Of a DNA stretch of 64,000 nucleotides, positions 1 through 7,000 are shown piece by piece. The DNA is from Denitratimonas sp037478135 (GTDB lineage Bacteria > Pseudomonadota > Gammaproteobacteria > Xanthomonadales > Xanthomonadaceae). The notes under the pieces were generated by a model. The model saw only the letters and a list, made by a program, of their open reading frames with translations. It was not told the DNA's origin and made no database searches. The stretch is taken from NCBI RefSeq assembly GCF_037478135.1, contig NZ_JBBHDV010000006.1:1-64000 (forward strand), written 5' to 3'. Each line of letters opens with the position of its first letter. Within the stretch, counting starts at the first letter, position 1. The translations under genes and the position numbers were made by a program.

Positions 1-72
1 AGACCATGGATCAAATGCCAATCTGGTGAGGTTTGCGGGGCACTTTTCTGCGACCTCATGAAATATCCGGGC

Positions 73-78
73 TAGAAT
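73..78 (+). promoter_or_regulatory. possible -10 element of the PfkB kinase gene
   Basis: TAGAAT matches the sigma-70 -10 consensus at 5 of 6 bases and lies 36 bases before the ATG at 115. No convincing -35 hexamer is seen at 16-18 bases upstream, so this is only a weak promoter candidate. AAGGAA just before the ATG serves as ribosome binding site. Confidence 0.3.
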
Positions 79-114
79 TGCCGGCCCGCCAACGCCCGCA
101 TCTGAAGGAACCCC

Positions 115-1056
115 ATGTCGGCACTGATCTGCGGCTCGCTCGCCTACGACACCATCATGGTCTTTCCGGACCAGTTCAAGAACCACATCCTGCCCGACAA
201 GGTGCACATCCTGAACGTGTCATTCCTGGTGCCCCGGATGCGGCGCGAATTCGGCGGTTGCGCCGGCAACATCGCCTACAACCTCAAGTTGCTGGGCGGC
301 GATCCGATTCCGATGGCCACCGTCGGCCAGGATTTCGGCCCGTACCGCGAGCACTTCAACGAATGCGAGATCAGTCTTGCCCACGTCAAGGAAATCGCCG
401 ACCTGTTCACTGCCCAGGCCTTCATCACCACCGACCTGGACGACAACCAGATCACCGCCTTCCACCCCGGCGCGATGATGCGCAGCTACGAGAACCACGT
501 ACGCGACGTGCCCGGCGTGAAGTTCGGCATCGTCGGTCCGGATGGTTACGAGGCGATGCTGCAGAACTCCGAGGAGTTCGCCGAAACCGGCATCCCGTTC
601 ATCTTCGATCCCGGCCAGGCCATGCCGCTGTTCAACGGCAAGGAACTGACCCGGATGATCGAACAGGCTACCTACGTCACCGTCAACGATTACGAATCCA
701 GCCTGCTGGAAGAACGCACCGGCCTGTCCAGCGCGCAGATCGCGCAGCGGGTGAAGGCCTACATCATCACGCGCGGCGGCAAGGGCTCGGAAGTGCACAC
801 CGACAACGGCAACGGGAAGATGCTGATCCCGGCCGCCAACGCGATCCGCGTGGTCGATCCGACCGGCTGCGGCGACGCCTATCGCGCCGGCCTGATCTAC
901 GGCCTGATGCACGATATGGACATGGCCACCGCCGGCCGCATCGCCTCGCTGATGGGCGCGCTCAAGATCGAACACCTGGGCCCGCAGAACCAGCGCTTCG
1001 ATTACGAGGAATTCGCCGAGCAGTTCAGCCAGCAGTTCGGCTATTCGCTGCGCTGA
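115..1056 (+). CDS. PfkB-family carbohydrate/nucleoside kinase
   Basis: A 313-residue cytoplasmic kinase of the ribokinase/PfkB fold, transferring phosphate from ATP to a sugar or nucleoside. The N-terminal PfkB signature with the glycine-rich G-G-C-A-G-N stretch is at residues 47-52. The C-terminal signature D-P-T-G-C-G-D is at 248-254, where the last Asp is the family's catalytic base and the preceding glycines form the anion hole. The second glycine-alanine of the usual GAGD is GCGD here, a tolerated variation. The ATG at 115 has a good AAGGAA ribosome binding site. Related proteins are often annotated as adenosine kinase, but substrate specificity cannot be read from sequence alone. It stands alone, convergent with the downstream HAD gene. 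Confidence 0.85.
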   Translation: MSALICGSLAYDTIMVFPDQFKNHILPDKVHILNVSFLVPRMRREFGGCAGNIAYNLKLLGGDPIPMATVGQDFGPYREHFNECEISLAHVKEIADLFTAQAFITTDLDDNQITAFHPGAMMRSYENHVRDVPGVKFGIVGPDGYEAMLQNSEEFAETGIPFIFDPGQAMPLFNGKELTRMIEQATYVTVNDYESSLLEERTGLSSAQIAQRVKAYIITRGGKGSEVHTDNGNGKMLIPAANAIRVVDPTGCGDAYRAGLIYGLMHDMDMATAGRIASLMGALKIEHLGPQNQRFDYEEFAEQFSQQFGYSLR

Positions 1057-1068
1057 GGTCCGCAGCAC

Positions 1069-1698
1069 TCAGGCATGGAGTTGCGCCGGCTCGGTCACCA
1101 GCCGGTCGGCGCCGGCAGCGCGCAGTTCGTCTTCGCTGCCAAATCCCCACAACACACCGACCGACGCCATGCCGTGATGGCGGGCACCTTCGATATCGAG
1201 GTGACGGTCGCCCACCATCACCGCCTCGGCGGGCGTGGCACCGGTGCGGCGCAAGGCCTCAGCCACCAGTTGCGGCTTGTGGCTGCGACTGCCATCGGCG
1301 GTGGCGCCGACAATCCCGTCGAACAACCCGCCGAACGGCAGGTGTTCGAGAATACGGCGCGCATGCGGCTCGTTCTTCGCCGTGACCAGGCACAGCCGCG
1401 CGCCGCCGGCATGCAGCGCGCCGACCGCCTCGGCGATGCCCGGATAAACGCTGTGCTCGCGCCAGCCGATGTCCTCGAAGCGCTCCAGATAAAACGCCAC
1501 CGCCTGTTCCACCCGCGCCGCATCGCCGAGCAGCGGCGTGAAGCTGGTGCGCAGCGCCGGGCCGATCCAGCTGCGCAGTACCGCTTCGGGCAGCGGCTCA
1601 TGCCCGACCCTTTCCAGCGCATGGGCAATGCAGCGCGTGATGCCGATGGCCGAATCGATCAGGGTGCCGTCCAGATCGAGGAAAACCCAGGGTTTCAT
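1069..1698 (-). CDS. HAD-family phosphatase, phosphoglycolate phosphatase-like
   Basis: A 209-residue HAD hydrolase that probably dephosphorylates a small phosphometabolite. Motif I is D8-L-D10-G-T with the nucleophile and acid/base Asp pair. Motif II is the V-T-A stretch in the middle of the protein, the lysine of motif III lies in S-H-K-P, and motif IV is V-G-D-R-H-L-D. The helical cap between motifs I and II resembles Gph/PpaX-type enzymes. Its start codon overlaps the stop of pgk by 4 bases (ATGA), so the two are almost certainly cotranscribed and translationally coupled. Pairing with pgk suggests a role near lower glycolysis, such as clearing phosphoglycolate, but that is inference. Confidence 0.8.
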   Translation of the reverse strand: MKPWVFLDLDGTLIDSAIGITRCIAHALERVGHEPLPEAVLRSWIGPALRTSFTPLLGDAARVEQAVAFYLERFEDIGWREHSVYPGIAEAVGALHAGGARLCLVTAKNEPHARRILEHLPFGGLFDGIVGATADGSRSHKPQLVAEALRRTGATPAEAVMVGDRHLDIEGARHHGMASVGVLWGFGSEDELRAAGADRLVTEPAQLHA

Positions 1699-2861
1699 CC
1701 GCCGCGCGCTTCCAGCGCCGCCACCGCCGGCAGGGTCTTGCCTTCGCAGAACTCCAGAAAGGCACCGCCGCCGGTGGAGATGTAGGACATGCCCTCGGCC
1801 ACATCGTACTTGTCGACCGCCGCCAGGGTGTCGCCACCGCCCGCGATCGAAAACGCCGGCGAGGCCGCGATCGCTTTCGCCAGAGCGCGCGTGCCGCCGC
1901 CGAAGGCGTCGAATTCAAACACGCCCACCGGCCCGTTCCACAGCACGGTGCCGGCCTGCGCCACATGACGCGCGTACTGCGCTGCGGTTTCCGGCCCCAC
2001 GTCCAGGATCATTTCGTTGTCCGCCACCTCGTCCAGACCGCGCACCGTGGCCGCGGCCTGGGCCGAAAACTCCGTCGCCACGACGGCATCCACCGGCAGC
2101 ACGATCCGGTCGCCATGCTGGGCCAGCAGTTCGCGCGCGGTGCCGAGCAGATCGGCTTCAGCCAGTGACTTGCCGATGCCGTGACCCTTGGCGGCCAGAA
2201 AAGTGTTGGCGATGCCGCCGCCGACGATCAGCTGGTCGACCCTGGTCAGCAGGCTGGACAGCAGTTCCAGCTTGGTCGAGACCTTGGAACCGGCCACGAT
2301 GGCCAGCAGCGGCCGCGCCGGCGCATGCAGCGCGCGCGCCAGCGCATCCAGTTCGGCCATCAGCAGCGGCCCGCCGCAGGCCACCTTTGCGGCGCGGATC
2401 ACGCCGTGGGTCGAGGCCTGCGCGCGATGCGCGGTACCGAAAGCATCCATCACGAAGACATCGCACAGCGCCGCGTACTTCTGCGCCAGCGCCGGATCAT
2501 CCTTGGCTTCGCCCGGATTCATCCGGCAGTTTTCCAGCAGCACCAGTTCGCCGGGCGCAACTTCGACACCGTCCAGATAATCGCGCCGCAGCGGCACCGG
2601 GCGGCCCAGCAGTTCGGACAGGCGTTGCGCCACCGGCGCCAGCGAATCGGCTTCGCTGAAGCTGCCTTCGGTCGGGCGGCCCAGATGCGACATCACCATC
2701 ACCGCCGCGCCCTGCTCCAGCGCCAGGCGCAGCGTCGGCAGCGCGGCCAGCAGGCGCTGTTCGGAAGCGACCTTGCCATCGGCGATCGGCACATTCAGAT
2801 CCTCGCGGATCAGCACCCGCTTGCCGGCAAGGTCCAGATCGGTCATGCGTGGGATCGTCAT
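1695..2861 (-). CDS. pgk: phosphoglycerate kinase
   Basis: A 388-residue phosphoglycerate kinase, the ATP-forming step of lower glycolysis (1,3-bisphosphoglycerate plus ADP to 3-phosphoglycerate plus ATP). Length matches the usual bacterial enzyme (about 387). Visible signatures include the N-terminal R-E-D-L-N-V-P substrate loop, S-H-L-G-R-P, the N-C-R-M-N-P-G-E region, the hinge/nucleotide region V-L-W-N-G-P-V-G-V-F-E, and the C-terminal G-G-G-D-T-L-A-A and S-T-G-G-G-A stretches. It is first in a two-gene unit with the HAD phosphatase. The FNR-type box at 2932-2945 lies in the shared upstream region with hemN; its geometry fits hemN better than pgk. Confidence 0.97.
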   Translation of the reverse strand: MTIPRMTDLDLAGKRVLIREDLNVPIADGKVASEQRLLAALPTLRLALEQGAAVMVMSHLGRPTEGSFSEADSLAPVAQRLSELLGRPVPLRRDYLDGVEVAPGELVLLENCRMNPGEAKDDPALAQKYAALCDVFVMDAFGTAHRAQASTHGVIRAAKVACGGPLLMAELDALARALHAPARPLLAIVAGSKVSTKLELLSSLLTRVDQLIVGGGIANTFLAAKGHGIGKSLAEADLLGTARELLAQHGDRIVLPVDAVVATEFSAQAAATVRGLDEVADNEMILDVGPETAAQYARHVAQAGTVLWNGPVGVFEFDAFGGGTRALAKAIAASPAFSIAGGGDTLAAVDKYDVAEGMSYISTGGGAFLEFCEGKTLPAVAALEARGG

Positions 2862-2931
2862 CGCTGCAACTCCGTGGCGGAAAAACCGCTATTGTCGCCG
2901 ATTGCCAGAAGGCCGTCATCGCGCCGCGCCT

Positions 2932-2945
2932 TTGATCCGCATCAA
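2932..2945 (+). promoter_or_regulatory. FNR/Anr box upstream of hemN
   Basis: TTGATCCGCATCAA is a perfect match to the FNR/Anr consensus TTGAT-N4-ATCAA. It ends on the first base of an in-frame ATG at 2945, so that ATG cannot be the usual start of a transcript activated from this site. A class II position (centre at -41.5) predicts transcription starting near 2980, essentially at the ATG at 2981. Oxygen-independent haem synthesis genes are classic FNR/Anr targets, which supports function. Confidence 0.8.
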
Positions 2946-2980
2946 TGACAGCCCCGCACGCAGCGGGCACCATGCCAACC

Positions 2981-4387
2981 ATGAGCACGCTTCCGACTTT
3001 CGACGACGACCTGTTGCAGCGCTACGACCGCCCCGGCCCGCGCTACACCTCCTACCCGGCTGCGCCGCGCTTCCACGAAGGCTTCGGCGACCGCGACCTG
3101 CGCGAGCAGATCGCACGCAGCAACGAGAACCCGGTGCCGAACCGGCTCTCGCTGTACGTGCACGTACCCTTCTGCGAAAGCCCGTGTTTCTACTGCGGCT
3201 GCAACCGGATCATCACCCGCGACCACCGCCGTGGCGAGCACTATCTGGAAGTGCTGGATCTGGAAATCGAACGTATCGGCCCGCTGTTCGACGCCGACCG
3301 CGAAACCATCCAGCTGCACCTGGGCGGCGGCACGCCGAACTTCCTCAGCCCGGCACAGATCGGCCAGCTGCTGGATTCGATGGCGCGCCATTTCCGCTAC
3401 AGCCAATCCGCCGACCGCGATTTCTCGATCGAACTGGACCCGCGCCACGTCACCCCGGACGAAATCGGCCAACTCGCGGCGCTGGGTTTCAACCGTGCCA
3501 GCCTCGGGGTGCAGGATTTCGACCCGCTGGTGCAGGAGGCGGTGAACCGCATCCAGGGCGTGGAAATGACGCTGGAGCTGATCGAAGCCTGCCGCGACCA
3601 CGGCATGCGCTCGGTCAATGTCGACCTGATCTACGGCCTGCCCAAGCAGACCGTCGAAGGCTTCGGCCGCACCCTGGACACCGTGCTCAAGGTGCGCCCC
3701 GGGCGGCTGGCGATCTACGGCTACGCGCACCTGCCCGAACTGTTCCGCGCCCAGACCCAGCTCAAGGCCGAAGACCTGCCGACCGCCGCAACCCGGCTTT
3801 CACTGCTGCGCCTGGCGATCGAAAAACTCACCGCCGCCGGCTACGAACACATCGGCATGGACCACTTCGCGCTGCCCGACGACGAACTCGCCCGCGCGCG
3901 CCGCAACGGCAGCCTGCATCGCAACTTCATGGGTTACACCACGCACGCCGACACCGACCTGATCGGCCTGGGCGTCAGCGCGATCAGCCGCATCGGCGAC
4001 AGCTTCAGCCAGAACCCGCGCGACCTGCCGACCTGGGAAGCACGCCTGCTGCACGAACCGGAGGCACTGCCGGTCTGGCGCGGCATGAAACTGGACGCCG
4101 ACGATCAGCTGCGCGCCGACGTGATCGGACGGCTGATGTGCGTGGGCCATATCGACATCGGCGATATCGAACGCGACCACCGCATCGTCTTCGCCGACTA
4201 CTTCGCAGACGCACTGGAACGCCTGCAACCACTGCAGGCCGACGGCCTGGTCGACATCGCTCCGGACCACATCCGCGCCACCCCGCGCGGCAACATGATG
4301 CTGCGACACCTGGCGATGTGCTTCGACGCCTACCTCCACGACCGCGCCGCCGCCATGGCCCCGGCACGGTTTTCCAAGGCGATTTGA
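2981..4387 (+). CDS. hemN: oxygen-independent coproporphyrinogen III oxidase
   Basis: A 468-residue radical SAM enzyme converting coproporphyrinogen III to protoporphyrinogen IX without oxygen, in haem synthesis. The iron-sulfur motif C65-E-S-P-C69-F-Y-C72, followed by G-C, is the HemN-type CxxxCxxCxC. The early P-G-P-R-Y-T-S-Y-P segment matches HemN and separates it from HemW-like paralogues. The G-G-G-T-P SAM-binding stretch follows, and the C-terminal HemN domain is complete. Possible starts are 2945, 2972 and 2981; I chose 2981 because the perfect FNR box overlaps 2945 and because HemN proteins begin shortly before the G-P-R-Y-T-S motif. No strong ribosome binding site precedes it, so the message may be leaderless. 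Confidence 0.93.
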   Translation: MSTLPTFDDDLLQRYDRPGPRYTSYPAAPRFHEGFGDRDLREQIARSNENPVPNRLSLYVHVPFCESPCFYCGCNRIITRDHRRGEHYLEVLDLEIERIGPLFDADRETIQLHLGGGTPNFLSPAQIGQLLDSMARHFRYSQSADRDFSIELDPRHVTPDEIGQLAALGFNRASLGVQDFDPLVQEAVNRIQGVEMTLELIEACRDHGMRSVNVDLIYGLPKQTVEGFGRTLDTVLKVRPGRLAIYGYAHLPELFRAQTQLKAEDLPTAATRLSLLRLAIEKLTAAGYEHIGMDHFALPDDELARARRNGSLHRNFMGYTTHADTDLIGLGVSAISRIGDSFSQNPRDLPTWEARLLHEPEALPVWRGMKLDADDQLRADVIGRLMCVGHIDIGDIERDHRIVFADYFADALERLQPLQADGLVDIAPDHIRATPRGNMMLRHLAMCFDAYLHDRAAAMAPARFSKAI

Positions 4388-4435
4388 TCGGAGGCCAAGC
4401 GTAGAATGGAGGCCTGTTGCGCGAGGAGATTAGTC

Positions 4436-4672
4436 ATGCCCACCCATCTTGCCCTTGACCCTGAATTGCTTGATCGCGCCTTCGCCCTGAGCGGCGAAAA
4501 GACCAAGAAGGCCGCCGTCACGAGCGCCTTGAAGGAGTTCATTGCTCGACGCGAGCAACAGGCTACAACGTTCGAGCGGCTCAAAGCCGAATTGACCAGC
4601 GCCTTTGCTGCTCCCGAAGCGTCGTATCAGCCACTGACGGCAGCTGACGTGATCGCCCGCAACCGGAAGTGA
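4436..4672 (+). CDS. VapB/ParD-like type II antitoxin
   Basis: A 78-residue protein with the short N-terminal strand-helix-helix pattern of VapB/ParD-like ribbon-helix-helix antitoxins (a lysine/alanine-rich turn near K-T-K-K-A followed by a long helix ending in E-F-I-A-R-R-E). The C-terminal tail, P-L-T-A-A-D-V-I-A-R-N-R, is the kind of toxin-binding segment seen in ParE partners. The start at 4436 is supported by a strong GAGGAGA ribosome binding site; an upstream ATG at 4406 lacks one. It begins 48 bases after hemN and 8 bases before the toxin gene. Function is by context and fold resemblance; the exact subfamily is uncertain. Confidence 0.75.
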   Translation: MPTHLALDPELLDRAFALSGEKTKKAAVTSALKEFIARREQQATTFERLKAELTSAFAAPEASYQPLTAADVIARNRK

Positions 4673-4680
4673 TCTGAAGC

Positions 4681-5001
4681 ATGTCCACGCCGCGCGTGCG
4701 CGTTCAGCCGGTGGCGTCCCGGCGGCTGGATGAAATTCATCGCTACACCCGGCAGCAATGGGACGAACAGCAGGCTGACCGTTACATCACTGGCCTGTTC
4801 GAGGCATTCGACGGCATTGCAACGCACCAGACGACATCCCGACCCATTTCTGCCGAGTTTGGTGTTGAAGGCTATTACTTCCGCTACGAACGGCACTTCG
4901 TCTATTGGCGCTGGCTGACGAATGGTGACATCGGCATCGTCACGATTTTGCATGAGCGGATGCACCGGATCGAACGATTTCGGGAGGATTTCGGCCTGTG
5001 A
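4681..5001 (+). CDS. ParE/RelE-family toxin
   Basis: A 106-residue protein with the RelE/ParE fold pattern: basic first strand (R-V-R-V-Q-P-V-A), two long helices with the family-typical D-E-I-H-R-Y-T-R-Q-Q-W, then the beta sheet containing Y-Y-F-R-Y-E-R-H-F-V-Y-W-R and the final V-T-I-L-H-E-R-M strand and R-I-E-R-F tail. ParE toxins poison DNA gyrase and RelE toxins cut ribosome-bound mRNA; the tryptophan/arginine pattern looks more ParE-like, but this is a judgement. Immediately downstream of its antitoxin and overlapping the next gene by 4 bases, which is unusual because most such modules end with the toxin. Confidence 0.8.
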   Translation: MSTPRVRVQPVASRRLDEIHRYTRQQWDEQQADRYITGLFEAFDGIATHQTTSRPISAEFGVEGYYFRYERHFVYWRWLTNGDIGIVTILHERMHRIERFREDFGL

Positions 5002-5861
5002 CACGGTCAACCAACGACGGTTTCGAGGAGCGTCAACTCCAAGTCCAGCGTTGGCTCGGGCGCTGCATGATTCGCCTGCAACAGTACGAGCGTCTGCTCA
5101 AGGCCATCGTAGCGGACAACAACATTTCTGGACCGTCCCGCGACCTGGAGGCCATCAGGGACGCACGGATCCGTGAAACCAATGGCATGACACTTGGCAC
5201 CTTGGTGGGCCAATTCATTGGAACGCAACTCATCACGGATGGTGCCGACGCATCTCCTGACATGCTCAAAAACATCCCTGACGACGTGCTTGCATTTGGT
5301 TTTCACATGCACGTAATGCTCTCTACTGACGACTACGCCCGAGCACAGGACGATCTCAGGGAGCTGGTAACCCTCCGCAACAACCTGGTGCATCACTTCA
5401 TCGAGCAGCACGACCTCCGGTCCATGGAGGGTTGTAATAGCGCACACGCTGCTCTCGTTACCGCCTACGCCCGAATCGACCAGTGTTACCAACAATTGCA
5501 GACTTGGGAGGAGTGGAAGATCGAAGCACGCCAGCAGTTTGCTGAATTCATGAAGTCCGATGCGTTTCATGAGGCACTCAGAAACGGTATCGACGGCATC
5601 AATTCGGATGGCACCGTGGATTGGCCTGCTGCGGGAATCGTCCGGGTCTTGCGCGAAGCCTCCGGGCAACTTGCAGTGAAAGGCTGGACTCCGGTCAAAG
5701 TCGCACAAGAGTGGATCAGTCAGCATCACTCCGAGCAAACGCCTGACAGATATGGGTGCGTCTCACTACGTCAGATACTGCACGAGTCTCGTCTGTTCGA
5801 ACTGCGCTACCTCTCCGTGAATGGTCAAAGCACGGCCTGCTACAGAGCTCGTACTCAGTAA
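4998..5861 (+). CDS. HEPN-like plus OST-HTH/LOTUS domain protein
   Basis: A 287-residue protein of no assigned function. The N-terminal two thirds are all-helical and contain R127-N-N-L-V-H132-H, which fits the R-x4-6-H motif of HEPN ribonucleases, including the polar residue after Arg. The C-terminal part, about residues 207-285, resembles the OST-HTH/LOTUS RNA-binding winged helix (a helix pair, then D-R-Y-G and the L-R-Q-I-L-H-E-S-R-L-F-E strand region). GTG start overlaps the toxin stop (GTGA) with GGAGG ten bases upstream, so it is translationally coupled to the toxin-antitoxin pair. Codon choice looks less GC-biased than neighbours, suggesting transfer. A likely role is an RNA-targeting effector or defence function; this is inference. 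Confidence 0.65.
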   Translation: MTRSTNDGFEERQLQVQRWLGRCMIRLQQYERLLKAIVADNNISGPSRDLEAIRDARIRETNGMTLGTLVGQFIGTQLITDGADASPDMLKNIPDDVLAFGFHMHVMLSTDDYARAQDDLRELVTLRNNLVHHFIEQHDLRSMEGCNSAHAALVTAYARIDQCYQQLQTWEEWKIEARQQFAEFMKSDAFHEALRNGIDGINSDGTVDWPAAGIVRVLREASGQLAVKGWTPVKVAQEWISQHHSEQTPDRYGCVSLRQILHESRLFELRYLSVNGQSTACYRARTQ

Positions 5862-5994
5862 TAAGCGTAGACCAGCCCACTCTCGCGCCCAGCGTATGAA
5901 GCGGCATCAACCCGGGCGAGCAATGCAATGTTTGTCGGAGCGCACGCCGCAGGCAGTCGCGAGCAGAGCACGCTGTCGCAATCCCCGCGCAATC

Positions 5995-6014
5995 GCGCCC
6001 CCCTTCGGGTGCGC
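5995..6014. terminator. weak hairpin between convergent genes
   Basis: GCGC and CCC pair with GGG and GCGC around a CTTC loop, with one internal mismatch. There is no clear U-tract. It lies between the LOTUS gene and the convergent SDR gene, so it may stop the SDR transcript. The remaining sequence from 5862 to 6034 shows no gene. Confidence 0.3.
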
Positions 6015-6034
6015 TCCTGCCTGATGGCGCCGGG

Positions 6035-6853
6035 TCAGTCCAGAAACAGGTCCGGCAGCGGTTCCAGCGTGGGGTCGACGGCGTAAGCGGAGAAGTCGCT
6101 GATGCCGGTTCCGCGCAGCACGTCCTCGTCGATCAGGAACTGGCCGGTGAAGCCGCGTGCCGGACGGGTCAGCACCGCGTGGGCGGCGTCGGCGACGATG
6201 TCGGGGGTGCGGCAGCGCGGCACATCGACACCGGGGATCATGTTCAGCGCATCGGTGGCGATGATGGTGCGCGGCCAAAGCGCGTTGACCGCGATGCCGC
6301 TGTCGGCCAGTTCCGCAGCCAGTCCCAGGGTGACGAAGCTCATGCCCATCTTGGCCAGGGTGTAGCCGGTGTGCGGCGCCCACCATTTGGGATCGAGCGA
6401 GGGCGGCGGCGCCAGCGTCAGCACGTGCGGATTGGCCGCGCGGCGCAGTTGCGGCAGGCATTTCTGCGTGGTCAGGAAGGTGCCGCGCGCGTTGACCTGC
6501 TGCATCAGGTCGAAGCGTTTCATCGGGGTGTCTTCGATGCCGGCCAGCCAGATCGCGCTGGCGTTGTTGACCAGGATGTCGATGCCGCCGAAGCGCTCCA
6601 CCGTGGCGGCGACGGCGGCTTCGACATTGGCTTCGTCGCGGATGTCGCATTGCAGCGCCAAGGCCTTGCCGCCGGCCGCTTCCACTTCGGCGGCAGCAGT
6701 GTGGATGGTGCCGGGCAGCTTGGGATTGGGCACTGCGGACTTGGCCGCGATCACGATGTTGGCGCCGTCGCGTGCAGCGCGCAGCGCGATCGCCAAGCCG
6801 ATGCCGCGCGAGGCGCCGGTGATGAACAGGGTCTTGCCGTGCAGGGAGCTCAT
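6035..6853 (-). CDS. short-chain dehydrogenase, HSDL2-like
   Basis: A 272-residue SDR oxidoreductase with the NAD(P)-binding T-G-A-S-R-G-I-G motif at residues 13-20 and the N-N-A-S motif after the fourth strand. Y-T-L-A-K provides the catalytic Tyr and Lys. The insertion around A-K-S-A-V-P-N-P-K and the A-L-W-P motif after the active site match the HSDL2 subgroup, associated with lipid or fatty-acid metabolism. The position where HSDL2 has the catalytic serine (I-S-P-P) reads L-A-P-P here, so the classical Ser appears replaced by Ala, although a nearby Ser (P-P-P-S) could compensate. It lies divergent to the DedA-PAP2 gene. The substrate is unknown. Confidence 0.82.
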   Translation of the reverse strand: MSSLHGKTLFITGASRGIGLAIALRAARDGANIVIAAKSAVPNPKLPGTIHTAAAEVEAAGGKALALQCDIRDEANVEAAVAATVERFGGIDILVNNASAIWLAGIEDTPMKRFDLMQQVNARGTFLTTQKCLPQLRRAANPHVLTLAPPPSLDPKWWAPHTGYTLAKMGMSFVTLGLAAELADSGIAVNALWPRTIIATDALNMIPGVDVPRCRTPDIVADAAHAVLTRPARGFTGQFLIDEDVLRGTGISDFSAYAVDPTLEPLPDLFLD

Positions 6854-6988
6854 GGTCGTTGTCGCAGGAAAACAGGAGGGCGAACACTATAGGCCCTGCC
6901 GCAACAGCAGCGCACGGGTGATGACCAGCGGGTGCCTGCGGCGGCCACTTCGACAGCCGCAGTAAATCCCACGGCAATCCGTGCCTCC

Positions 6989-6994
6989 TATAAT
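6989..6994 (+). promoter_or_regulatory. consensus -10 box immediately before the DedA-PAP2 start
   Basis: TATAAT is a perfect -10 hexamer ending 6 bases before the ATG at 7001. Transcription from it would start on or next to the ATG, giving a leaderless message. No Shine-Dalgarno sequence precedes the ATG, consistent with that. No good -35 was found. Confidence 0.5.
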
Positions 6995-7000
6995 TCGCCG

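Noticed and set aside
2945..2980. Upstream ATG codons at 2945 and 2972 as the hemN start
   Set aside because: The FNR box overlaps 2945, and HemN proteins begin close to the G-P-R-Y-T-S motif, which favours 2981. The 2972 ATG remains possible.
4384..4407. Separate promoter for the toxin-antitoxin genes (TTGATC...TAGAAT)
   Set aside because: The spacing between the hexamers is only 12 bases, so no sigma-70 promoter is supported.
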